Below are positions 7,535-15,805 of a stretch of DNA of 64,000 bases, in pieces; position 1 is the stretch's first letter, and every line of letters starts with the position of its first letter. The translations under genes and the position numbers were made by a program. Location: contig NZ_JAKSDZ010000010.1 in NCBI RefSeq assembly GCF_023509475.1, forward strand, positions 1 to 64,000. The letters are read 5' to 3'. The DNA comes from Aestuariirhabdus haliotis (GTDB lineage: Bacteria; Pseudomonadota; Gammaproteobacteria; Pseudomonadales; Aestuariirhabdaceae). The notes under the pieces were generated by a model, which was given only the letters and a program-made list of their open reading frames with translations, did no database searches and was not told the DNA's origin.

Positions 7535-9235
7535 ATGAGTCAGGCAGGTGCAGTGGCGGTAGAGTCACCAGTAGAGACGGTCGCGGATACGACTTACAAA
7601 ACGCCGCTGGAGATGTTTTACCATTGGGAAAGCAGTCGACCACAACAGATTTATCTTCGCCAATCCACCGGGGACGGATTTAGGGAACTCAGTTGGAAAG
7701 AGGTGGGTGATCAGGCGCGAAGAATTGCCAGCGCCCTGAAGGATAAAGGCTTTGAGCCCGGTACTCGAATTGCCACTTTGTCCAAAAACTGCGCCGAATG
7801 GTTTATTGCCGATCTGGCGATCATGCTCGCAGGATATGTGAGTGTCCCTCTTTACCCTTCACAGCACGCCGATACCATTGCCTATACCTTGCGTCACTGT
7901 GATGCGCGGGCGATTTTTATTGGTCGGTTGGATGACTGGGAATCTATGGAACCTGGTATTCCCGGCACGGTGATTCGTATCGGTTTTCCCTACGAAACCA
8001 TGCCGGTCGATCATCATTGGAATGATCTGTTGCGTTTATATCAGCCGATGCAGGAGAGTCCACATCGTGATGCTGATGAACTGATGACCATTGTTTATAC
8101 CTCCGGTACTACGGGTAACCCCAAGGGAGTAATGCACAGCTTTGCCAATTTTGGTTTTGCCTGTACCCATTCCGTTGGGTTCCTGCCTTTGAAAGAGAGC
8201 GATCATTTCTTCTCGTTCCTGCCTTTGTCACACATCGCCGAACGCTTTTTCGTTGAAGGTAACAGTCTGTACTGTGGCGCTCAGGTTTCCTTTACTGCCT
8301 CGTTGGAGACCTTTGCTGAAGACCTTGTGTCGGTGCAGCCTACGGTGTTTTTTGCTGTCCCCCGGCTTTGGACCAAATTCCAGATGGGGATTTTGCAAAA
8401 AATGCCTCAAAAAAAGCTGGATCGTTTATTGAGCATCCCCCTGCTCGGATCCTTTATCGCGAGCAAGATTCGCAAGAAGTTAGGGCTGGGGCGGGCGCGA
8501 GTCATCGTCTCCGGCGCGGCGCCCATTGCCCAGGCCTTGCTGGACTGGTATCGCCGAATCGGTATTCGTATCAGCGAAGGTTATGGCATGACGGAGAACA
8601 TGGCTTACGGGGTGATTAATCTGCCCGAACGTTATCGTCGTGGAACACTGGGGCATATCCATGTGATGCCCCACAATGATGTAAAAATTTCCAGCGAAGG
8701 TGAAATACTGTTCCGTAGCAAGGCACTTATGCAGGGCTATTATCGGGACGTTGAGAAAACCAATGAGGTATTACAGGACGGTTATTACCACACCGGAGAC
8801 CAGGGTGAGATTGATGCCGATGGCTATCTGAAAATTACCGGCCGCATTAAGGACAGCTTTAAAACCGCAAAGGGTAAATTTGTCTCACCGGCACCCATTG
8901 AAAGCCTGATCAGCGAGAATGAGCTGGTCGAGCAGGTCTGCCTGGTAGGCCGTAGCCTTGCCCAACCGGTGGCGTTGATCGAGCTCTCCGAGCATGGGCA
9001 AACGCTTCCTCACAGCGAAGTAGAGGCGGCGTTGGAGCGTTCACGGCAAGAGGTGAATCGACGGGTTGAGCATCACGAGCAGATCGATGCCTTTATGGTC
9101 GTGAATCAGCCCTGGACGATTGAGAACGGTATGATGACTCCGACGCTTAAAATAAAGCGTAATAAAGTGGAAGAGGTCTACCAGTCCTGGATCGAAGCCG
9201 GCCGTGTGGCTACGGTTGAGTGGGAGCCCCAGTAA
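7535..9235 (+). CDS. AMP-dependent long-chain acyl-CoA ligase
   Basis: The 566-aa protein belongs to the ANL adenylating enzymes, which activate a carboxylic acid with ATP and transfer it to CoA. The P-loop-like motif YTSGTTGNPKGVM lies at 188-200, the A5-type motif EGYGMTEN near 348, and YHTGDQGEID with a GRIKD lysine hinge in the C-terminal part. The sequence is of the long-chain (FadD/FACL) group; it has no signal peptide and is probably membrane-associated in the cytoplasm. An AAAAAGAGGTG ribosome site precedes the ATG. The following gene is an AMACR-like enzyme acting on acyl-CoA, so the pair may handle branched or sterol-like acids (inference). Confidence 0.85.
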   Translation: MSQAGAVAVESPVETVADTTYKTPLEMFYHWESSRPQQIYLRQSTGDGFRELSWKEVGDQARRIASALKDKGFEPGTRIATLSKNCAEWFIADLAIMLAGYVSVPLYPSQHADTIAYTLRHCDARAIFIGRLDDWESMEPGIPGTVIRIGFPYETMPVDHHWNDLLRLYQPMQESPHRDADELMTIVYTSGTTGNPKGVMHSFANFGFACTHSVGFLPLKESDHFFSFLPLSHIAERFFVEGNSLYCGAQVSFTASLETFAEDLVSVQPTVFFAVPRLWTKFQMGILQKMPQKKLDRLLSIPLLGSFIASKIRKKLGLGRARVIVSGAAPIAQALLDWYRRIGIRISEGYGMTENMAYGVINLPERYRRGTLGHIHVMPHNDVKISSEGEILFRSKALMQGYYRDVEKTNEVLQDGYYHTGDQGEIDADGYLKITGRIKDSFKTAKGKFVSPAPIESLISENELVEQVCLVGRSLAQPVALIELSEHGQTLPHSEVEAALERSRQEVNRRVEHHEQIDAFMVVNQPWTIENGMMTPTLKIKRNKVEEVYQSWIEAGRVATVEWEPQ

Positions 9236-9419
9236 GCTTGTTGTCGTGTCCGCGTTCGCACTTCCGGTTAGCTTCCAGCATAGCGGTATCGTTTTATATC
9301 GTTGTGCTGGTTTTGTACTGAAAAACCGGCCTGTAACTCTGAGCGTTATTGCCATTCTTTCGTTGCTAATGAGCTTGTAAGCTTTTCAGAAGACAATCAA
9401 TCACCAATGGAGTACCACC

Positions 9420-10601
9420 ATGAGCGGTGCCTTATCTGGCCTCAAGGTCCTCGACTTTTCTACCCTGCTTCCAGGGCCCTACGCGACCATGATGCTAGCC
9501 GATATGGGCGCCGAGGTTCTTCGTGTGGAATCCCCCACACGCCCTGATCTGGTCAAGCTACTACCGCCCATGGATCAGGGAGTTTCTACCGCGCATAGCT
9601 ACCTGAATCGCGGCAAGGGTTCCCTGGCGCTGGATCTGAAAAACGCGAAAGCGATCGATATCATCAAAAAACTGGTGCAGGAATACGACATTCTGGTTGA
9701 GCAGTTTCGCCCGGGGGTTATGGCCCGGTTGGGGCTCGATTATGACACCCTGAGAGAAATCAATCCGCGGTTGATCTATTGCTCCATTACCGGCTATGGC
9801 CAGACCGGACCTTATAAAGACCGGGCCGGTCACGACATCAATTATCTGGCGACAGCCGGGGTCAGTAGTTATACCGGTCGCCGTGATAGCGGGCCGTGCC
9901 CTATAGGGGTTCAGGTCGCCGATGTTGCAGGGGGCAGTTTCCACGGTGTGATGGGAGTTCTGGCGGCGGTTATTGAAAGGAACAGCAGCGGGCAGGGGCA
10001 GGCAATCGACATCAGTATGACCGATGCCAGCTTTGCGATGAATGCCATGGCCGGTGCCGCCTGGTTGGCCGGTGGTGTTGACGCGGGATTGGAGTCTACG
10101 GTGCTCAATGGTGGCAGTTTTTATGATTACTATCGCACGCGTGATGATCGTTATATGTCGGTTGGCAGCCTGGAGCCCCAGTTTATGGCTCAGCTCTGCC
10201 AGGCGCTTGATTGTGCCGACCTTGCCCACCAGGGGCTATCCCCTGATCCAGCTGTGCAGCTGCAGATCAAACAACGTTTTGCGGCCAAGTTTGCCGAGCA
10301 GGATTTTGACCATTGGCGGGCATTGTTTGCCGAGCTCGATGCTTGTGTGGAACCGGTACTGTCACTGGATGAAGCGAGTCAGCATCCCCAGTTGAGAGCC
10401 AGGAATATGGTGGTGGAGGTATCCGGGGAGGGGCGCAAAGCTCAACCACAAGCCGCCTGTGCCCTGCGTTTTTCGCGCAGTGAAAACCGGGAAAGTCATC
10501 AGGGTGTCTCACTGGGGCAGAACGGCGAATCGGTTCTTTTAGGTCTGGGTTATAGCGAGGCTGAGATAGCCGCGTTACGCCAGGAAAAAATCACGCTGTG
10601 A
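9420..10601 (+). CDS. Alpha-methylacyl-CoA racemase-like CoA transferase III family protein
   Basis: The 393-aa product belongs to the CaiB/BaiF family. The catalytic set of alpha-methylacyl-CoA racemase is present with the right spacing: H138 in AGHDINYLATAG, D168 in QVADVAGGS, and E252 in VGSLEPQF. CoA transferases of this family lack that His/Glu arrangement, so racemase is the better call. The reaction interconverts 2R- and 2S-methylacyl-CoA so that beta-oxidation can proceed. It follows the acyl-CoA ligase by 184 bases on the same strand; that gap holds nothing I could identify. Substrate not known. Confidence 0.8.
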   Translation: MSGALSGLKVLDFSTLLPGPYATMMLADMGAEVLRVESPTRPDLVKLLPPMDQGVSTAHSYLNRGKGSLALDLKNAKAIDIIKKLVQEYDILVEQFRPGVMARLGLDYDTLREINPRLIYCSITGYGQTGPYKDRAGHDINYLATAGVSSYTGRRDSGPCPIGVQVADVAGGSFHGVMGVLAAVIERNSSGQGQAIDISMTDASFAMNAMAGAAWLAGGVDAGLESTVLNGGSFYDYYRTRDDRYMSVGSLEPQFMAQLCQALDCADLAHQGLSPDPAVQLQIKQRFAAKFAEQDFDHWRALFAELDACVEPVLSLDEASQHPQLRARNMVVEVSGEGRKAQPQAACALRFSRSENRESHQGVSLGQNGESVLLGLGYSEAEIAALRQEKITL

Positions 10602-10622
10602 TGCGGCTGCTGTGACGAACAG

Positions 10623-12434
10623 CTATTGCTGAGAGGCTGTCGAGGTTCGGGATTGGGTGGTGCGACGTTGATTAAAAAATAATGAATCACCCGCGCGCTG
10701 CTTGGCTATTTTTTTCGCATCGTTAGCCAGGCAAGCCACTTCATGGTGGCTGTTGCAGTGCTGGCTGTCTGGTTGGGCGACGCCGATCGATAAGGATACC
10801 AGAGGAAAAAAGGTTTGCTTGCCCGCTCGATCCTGTCCGGTAATGCCGCCCTCTTCCAGAGCGGGGGCATCGTATAAGCTGCGAGACCGATGGCGGAAGC
10901 GAGTCAGTACCTGATCGCATAAAACTCGCCACTCGGAAACTGTCATTAATAGTAAGAAATCATCACCACCGATATGAAACACCTGGTCTTTGTCTGAATC
11001 GCAGAGCTCGGCCAGAACATCGGCAAGCAGGCAGATCATGCGATCACCACGTTCGTAGCCATAACTGTCGTTGAACGCTTTGAAATGATCGATATCGACG
11101 TAAGCCACGTAGAAAGGGGTGTGTTCGCGCAGGTGCAGGCTAATGGCTTCGTTGGCAATGGTACTACCTGGCAGAAGAGTCAGTGGGTTGGCATAGCGTG
11201 CGTGCCTGAGCTGAAGGTCTGTGACCTGCTTTAATAGGTCCATGATCGAACCGGTACCCAGGTAACGACCCTGTCTGGTGACGATAAAGTCGGATCGAAC
11301 CGAAGAACGATCACTCTCTGCGATTCGCTTGCTGACTTCTTCCAGTGCGGTGTGTTCTTCCAGTACCAAAGGGGCCGGATCCATAAATTGGGCAACCTCT
11401 TTCTTGTCGTAAACCTCTTTACCAAAAGGATTGAGATAGAGCGATAGAAAACGCTCATGATTGAATAGGCCTACGGGCCGATCCTGGTCGACGATAGCGA
11501 TGGAATGCAAATCCTCGTTTTGGCGAAAAATGTCGGCAACTTCACCCAACAATGTGTCGGTGGTTACTGCAGGCCGAATGTGGGTGATACTACCCAGATC
11601 CTGATGATGCTGAGTATCCAGGATGGAGGAGAATTCAGATTGAAAACAGGCTTTGTTGATATAGCGAGCCGGCTTGGGTGAGGGGCGGCCAAAATAATAA
11701 CCTTGCTGAAACTCGAGGCCGAGTTCATTGAGTACCAGATGTTCCTCTACCCGTTCGATGCCCTCGGCAATAACACAGCAGTCGATCGAACGTGAGACCT
11801 CCAGGATTGACCTGACAAACTCTCGTTTCACGTTATTGCTGTCGATCTGTTCGATAAAGTGACGATCAATTTTAACAAACTGGGGTTGCAGCTCTGACCA
11901 GGATTTGAGTCCGGAATAGCCTGCTCCCAAGTCATCGAGCGCTACCTCAAAGCCCAGTTCCCGATAATGGCGAGTGGCTTCTTTCATCAGCGCGTAGTTT
12001 TCGATAGGCAGTTGCTCGGTGATTTCAATGACTATATCTCGGGAATCCAGCCCTACCTGATGAAGCAGTTCGAGTGTTAGCCCGCTGCGGAAATCCTCTT
12101 CGATTAAGGTTTCCGGGGTTACATTCAAGAACAGCTTACCCTGCAAATTGAGTTGCTTGAAACGCCGGATAGAACGCTCACGGCAGAGTAGCTCCAGTTC
12201 CAGTAGTCGTTCGCAACGTTGGGCGGTATTGAACAGTGTGAGAGGAGAGTGTAAAGGGCTGCTGTCGGGTGCTCGTATCAGAGCCTCGTAGCCAATGATG
12301 CAACGCCGTTGACTGTTGATGATGGGCATAAAGAATGGTGTCAGCAAGCGGTTCTGGAGAATGATATCCAGCTCTTTAATCATACAGTCTTGCTTGTCTA
12401 AAGACTGACTTACTGCAACGGGAACAGCTTTCAT
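10623..12434 (-). CDS. EAL-CBS-GGDEF cyclic-di-GMP signalling protein
   Basis: The 603-aa cytoplasmic protein starts with an EAL phosphodiesterase domain (about 25-265), has a central CBS pair (about 285-400) and ends with a GGDEF domain (about 425-585). The EAL active-site set looks intact: YEALIR, VIEITEQ, DDLGAGYSGL, VKIDR, AEGIE and QGYYFGRP. The cyclase motif is GGDDF rather than GGDEF/GGEEF and the preceding RxxD inhibitory site is absent, so the cyclase half may be weak or purely regulatory. Net c-di-GMP hydrolysis controlled by CBS-bound nucleotide is a reasonable inference. It diverges from the chemoreceptor gene at 12692; the shared 257-base region carries PhoB-like sites in both directions. 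Confidence 0.85.
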   Translation of the reverse strand: MKAVPVAVSQSLDKQDCMIKELDIILQNRLLTPFFMPIINSQRRCIIGYEALIRAPDSSPLHSPLTLFNTAQRCERLLELELLCRERSIRRFKQLNLQGKLFLNVTPETLIEEDFRSGLTLELLHQVGLDSRDIVIEITEQLPIENYALMKEATRHYRELGFEVALDDLGAGYSGLKSWSELQPQFVKIDRHFIEQIDSNNVKREFVRSILEVSRSIDCCVIAEGIERVEEHLVLNELGLEFQQGYYFGRPSPKPARYINKACFQSEFSSILDTQHHQDLGSITHIRPAVTTDTLLGEVADIFRQNEDLHSIAIVDQDRPVGLFNHERFLSLYLNPFGKEVYDKKEVAQFMDPAPLVLEEHTALEEVSKRIAESDRSSVRSDFIVTRQGRYLGTGSIMDLLKQVTDLQLRHARYANPLTLLPGSTIANEAISLHLREHTPFYVAYVDIDHFKAFNDSYGYERGDRMICLLADVLAELCDSDKDQVFHIGGDDFLLLMTVSEWRVLCDQVLTRFRHRSRSLYDAPALEEGGITGQDRAGKQTFFPLVSLSIGVAQPDSQHCNSHHEVACLANDAKKIAKQRAGDSLFFNQRRTTQSRTSTASQQ

Positions 12435-12561
12435 GATTAGTAATAGATCCCAGGTTAAAAATTTGCGTCGAAATCAGGCTGCTTGGCGGCAGAAGCAATC
12501 GTTCTTGTATAGCTATTAAATGAGTAATTCGTTTTCAAAGGTACAATGTCATCATATTTAT

Positions 12562-12579
12562 ATGACGCGCCAATGACAA
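12562..12579 (-). promoter_or_regulatory. Weak Pho-box-like repeat facing the EAL gene
   Basis: The minus strand reads TTGTCATTGGCGCGTCAT, two half-sites 11 bases apart matching 6/7 and 5/7 of CTGTCAT. Correct spacing and position (about 130 bases before the start) make it a candidate, but the match is imperfect. Confidence 0.3.
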
Positions 12580-12625
12580 TCTTCCGCATTAACGGAGTAA
12601 GGAGAAAGATAATAAATACGTATTG

Positions 12626-12643
12626 CTGTCATATAACTGCAAC
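12626..12643 (+). promoter_or_regulatory. Pho box before the chemoreceptor gene
   Basis: CTGTCATATAACTGCAAC matches the 18-bp Pho box in about 16 positions: a perfect first half-site, the A/T-rich 4-base spacer of the consensus, and CTGCAAC as second half-site. It ends 48 bases before the ATG at 12692. Confidence 0.6.
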
Positions 12644-12691
12644 AGAATTTTCATAGGGTGACCTGGTTTTCATATTTTACGGTTGATATCG

Positions 12692-14656
12692 ATGCGAATT
12701 GTGACGCTGACGTGGTGGAGTGCAGCGATGCTACTGCTCTCGATTGTTGGGATGGCATTAAGTGTTGCCTGGGGGTTTCGGCAACTGCAAACCCCCTTTG
12801 CCGCTAATGCGGCTTATTTTTATCTGGTGGAGAAAGTATCCGTCGACACTCGGCAACGGATTGAAAAATATCTTGATTCCGGCGATGCAGCACAGTTACA
12901 AGAGGCTCAGAGCTTTCTCGATGGTGAACTTAGAGAAGCGTTTGAGATTCTGCCTGAAGCGTTGCAGGTGTTGATCAGTCCGGCACTGGACGGCTTGCGT
13001 CAAGGCGTGAAGACGGATCTGCGAGCGGCGGGTAAATTGGCTGGGGATCAACAGGGTTTGCTATTGCAAAACGAACGAGAAACCCTCGATGCATTGACGT
13101 CTCTGCAAGAGTATGCGGCCGCCGCACCTGAGGCCGAACCGGCAACACTGAATGCCTACCGAACAGCGGTTTATACATTGCAGCTTTCTGTGGCGCGTCG
13201 GGCTATTGTTCGTTCGAGTTATTTTGACAGGCCTTCCCTGGCGGGTCGCCAGCAGTTATTGAGCGATAGTGAGCAGATTGTCGGTCTCGCCAGAAGACTG
13301 GCAGATTTACCTGCGCTGGGGGTTTGGGTCGAGGCCGAGGTCGATGATTTTGCGGCCATGATGGGCAGCGAAGATTCTGGAACGGAACGCATCGAGCAGG
13401 GGGAAGAACCCAAAGCCGAGCTGAGTTACCTCGCTGGCCGTTATGTCGCCGAGCTCAACAGATCATTGAGCAATATTGATAATGCCCGATTGGCGAGTGA
13501 CAAGGTCAATGCGTTGCTGGCTGAGCTTGAGCAGACCCTGCAGCAGGGTCAGGATCTATTGAGCGAACTGAAGGCGCAGATAGAACAAAGGGTTATGGCC
13601 ATTGTTGTCTTACTGCTCGGTGTGCTCACTGCGGTCGGTTTGTTGGCTTCGGTGGTACAGCGCAGTCTGGTCAAGGAGATCGATCAGGTCGGTGAATTCC
13701 TCAGTCTGTTGAGTGGTGGCGACTTTTCTCGCCAGCGCAGGAGCCCATCACGCTTTCCTGAACTGCGTAAGCTAAGCCATTGTGCGAATCAGGTGCAGCA
13801 GTATATGAAGGACGTGGTGGGTACGATTCGTCAGGAAGTGATCACTCTTGATCGTTCCAGCGGTGACATTGAGCAGGTTGCAGAGCGCATACACGCAGGC
13901 ATTCAACACCAGAACCAGCGTACCGGTGATGTGGACAGGGCGATCGAGCAGCTTGCGGACTCCTTCCAGTTGGTTGCAACCCATGCGGCTGAGGCACAAC
14001 GGGCGGCGGATGAAGGCTTGAGTTCAGCGGGCGAGGGTACTCAGGTCGTGCAGGCGTTGGAAGATACCATTATCAAGCTGGCCGAAGATGCCGATCAGGG
14101 CGGCCGGGTGATGGCCAGGTTGCGGGACGATTCGCAAAATATTGATCGGGTGTTGAAGGTGATTATCGCTATCGCCGAACAGACCAATCTGTTGGCCCTG
14201 AATGCGGCGATTGAAGCCGCCCGGGCTGGCCAGCATGGACGCGGCTTTGCCGTGGTAGCTGATGAGGTGCGCCAGCTTTCCCGTCGCACCTCGGAATCGA
14301 CCCAGGAGATACGCGATATTATCCAGAGCTTGCAGGACTCCTCCCTGCTTGTGGTGGAGTCTCTCGAGCGACAGCAGGCACAGGTCACTCGTTCGGTCAG
14401 CGGTGCTCGCGCGGCTACCCGGCAACTTACTCAGGTATCGGCGGCGATTGAACGGATTCACGGCATGAATATATTGATTGCCCAGGCCTCGGAGGAGCAA
14501 GCGAGTTCGGCATCGGCGGTGAGTCAGAATGTTACCCAGGTGCAACAGATGTCAGCCCATGTGGTTCAGGAAACCGGTCAGGCGCACGAGCAGAGTAAAC
14601 AGCTGGCGTCGGTCAGCAACGATCTGGGTTTGCTGGTAAACCGTTTCAACATTTAG
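12692..14656 (+). CDS. Methyl-accepting chemotaxis protein, possible phosphate-taxis receptor
   Basis: The 654-aa inner-membrane receptor has a first membrane segment (about 5-28), a long helical periplasmic domain of about 270 residues, a second membrane segment (about 300-325), a HAMP region and a cytoplasmic signalling domain. The highly conserved hairpin tip is present: [20 protein letters not shown] and [16 protein letters not shown] take ATG 12692 (MRIVTLTWW) as the start rather than the TTG three codons upstream. The size and helical make-up of the sensor region suit the helical bimodular class, as in Pseudomonas CtpL, which senses low phosphate through PstS. The upstream Pho box and the PstS-like gene 1.1 kb downstream support a phosphate role (inference). 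Confidence 0.85.
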   Translation: MRIVTLTWWSAAMLLLSIVGMALSVAWGFRQLQTPFAANAAYFYLVEKVSVDTRQRIEKYLDSGDAAQLQEAQSFLDGELREAFEILPEALQVLISPALDGLRQGVKTDLRAAGKLAGDQQGLLLQNERETLDALTSLQEYAAAAPEAEPATLNAYRTAVYTLQLSVARRAIVRSSYFDRPSLAGRQQLLSDSEQIVGLARRLADLPALGVWVEAEVDDFAAMMGSEDSGTERIEQGEEPKAELSYLAGRYVAELNRSLSNIDNARLASDKVNALLAELEQTLQQGQDLLSELKAQIEQRVMAIVVLLLGVLTAVGLLASVVQRSLVKEIDQVGEFLSLLSGGDFSRQRRSPSRFPELRKLSHCANQVQQYMKDVVGTIRQEVITLDRSSGDIEQVAERIHAGIQHQNQRTGDVDRAIEQLADSFQLVATHAAEAQRAADEGLSSAGEGTQVVQALEDTIIKLAEDADQGGRVMARLRDDSQNIDRVLKVIIAIAEQTNLLALNAAIEAARAGQHGRGFAVVADEVRQLSRRTSESTQEIRDIIQSLQDSSLLVVESLERQQAQVTRSVSGARAATRQLTQVSAAIERIHGMNILIAQASEEQASSASAVSQNVTQVQQMSAHVVQETGQAHEQSKQLASVSNDLGLLVNRFNI

Positions 14657-14678
14657 CAGGGTGGGGTATGGGGTAGCG

Positions 14679-14721
14679 CGCAATCTATTGTCAGGCCTGA
14701 CTTGGCTAACAATAGATTGCG
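14679..14721. terminator. Bidirectional hairpin between convergent genes
   Basis: CGCAATCTATTGT and ACAATAGATTGCG form a perfect 13-bp stem with a 17-base loop, between the chemoreceptor stop and the end of the convergent gene at 14739. Flanking T runs are short. Confidence 0.6.
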
Positions 14722-14738
14722 TTTGGATCTGCGGCGCC

Positions 14739-15383
14739 CTAGTTCTCCAGTTTGAGATGGCTGGTATCTGGTGGCGGGGGATCGTTTTTGGGTGTCGGTT
14801 CCACCAGGTTGCCTTGCATGGGGCGTAACGACAGGTGGCTGGTGTCAGGCGCCTCAGTGTCATCCTGATCGTATTCTTCCTGCATATCTGAACCCGCAGG
14901 GGCGATATTCCAGTCAGGGGTTTCCATTTCGACCTGATCACTGGCGGTTCCTACCAGGGCTTGTGCAGGACGAGGCGCAGTCGCTGGAGCAGCGTTGGTT
15001 GGCGAGCCGAAACTGGCTGGAGATGAAGGCGCGGGAGAAGGCGTCGGTGAAGGCGAACTGGCAGGTTCCGGGGCCTTGGGCTGAAAGGCCGGCGGTTCGG
15101 CTTCCGCAGTCACCGGTTGTGCCAGTGGGTCAATCCACTCCTGGCCGCTGGCCATATCGAACAGATGACCGCGGACACCGGCCTTGGTGAAAGCCTGCAG
15201 GTATTTTCGGCCTACCGGTAATTCCAGGTTGTTTTTAATAACAGCGGCCTTGCCCGAGAATAAGCGGTCAAGTTGCGCGTCATTGGCTTTGAAGAGCTTG
15301 CCGAGGTTTACCCGAGCCTCTGCCGGGTTGACACCCTCAAGCAGTTCGCCGCTAAAAGAGAGTTCATACAGCGTTGTCGACAT
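14739..15383 (-). CDS. Conserved hypothetical protein with Pro/Ala-rich linker
   Basis: The 214-aa protein has three parts. The N-terminal 80 residues (MSTTLYELSFSG..., LGKLFKAND, LFSGKAAVIKN, FTKAGVRGHLFD) form a compact domain that I have seen in gammaproteobacterial proteins ahead of varied partners, without a known activity. Residues about 95-145 are a low-complexity Pro/Ser/Ala linker (SPSPTPSPAPSSPAS). The C-terminal tail is acidic and contains two copies of a DTSHL-L motif (DTSHLSLRP, then DTSHLKLEN at the very end). No signal peptide or membrane segment is seen. It is convergent with the chemoreceptor. Function unknown. Confidence 0.65.
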   Translation of the reverse strand: MSTTLYELSFSGELLEGVNPAEARVNLGKLFKANDAQLDRLFSGKAAVIKNNLELPVGRKYLQAFTKAGVRGHLFDMASGQEWIDPLAQPVTAEAEPPAFQPKAPEPASSPSPTPSPAPSSPASFGSPTNAAPATAPRPAQALVGTASDQVEMETPDWNIAPAGSDMQEEYDQDDTEAPDTSHLSLRPMQGNLVEPTPKNDPPPPDTSHLKLEN

Positions 15384-15736
15384 GGTGTCGTAGGATCCTT
15401 TCGCTATCCAACGGATTATAGTTGCTACTCTAAGGAGCAGCCCCCTGCGCTGTCAATTATTACCTGGCAGGTAGTTGATTATCTATCTGCGCTGCGACGG
15501 ACATCTTATAAAGTGGTTTACGCCGCTCCTTTGTGCAACACGACCCTCTTTCTGTCCGTTGATGCCTTGAGTCGCGGGTCACAATGACCAAAATCTCAGA
15601 CTGTAGGCCAACTCCGTTGAATGACTAAGCGTTTACCGCTTGTGCCGGAGTTGGCAGGGGCTGACGAGCAAAAGTCAGAGGGTGCTTGGAAGAGGTGTTT
15701 GGTGTGATCTGGTTCAAACTTTAAGTTGGTGAGAGC
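15384..15736. other. Non-coding stretch with a nested hairpin
   Basis: No gene is visible. At 15607-15655 GCCAACTCCG and CGGAGTTGGC form a perfect 10-bp stem, inside which AAGCG and CGCTT form a second 5-bp stem. It lies about 80 bases before the Pho box and may be a terminator or a structured transcript; its role is unknown. Confidence 0.4.
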
Positions 15737-15754
15737 CTGTCATCTTTCTGTCAT
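15737..15754 (+). promoter_or_regulatory. Perfect Pho box before the PstS-OmpA gene
   Basis: CTGTCATCTTTCTGTCAT contains two identical CTGTCAT half-sites with 4 bases between them, and a further TCGTCAT follows at the next 11-base step. It ends 51 bases before the ATG at 15806. Confidence 0.85.
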
Positions 15755-15805
15755 ATTTTCGTCATACCCTAGCTGCGCCTTCCGCAGTTAACAGTAGGGA
15801 ATAGT

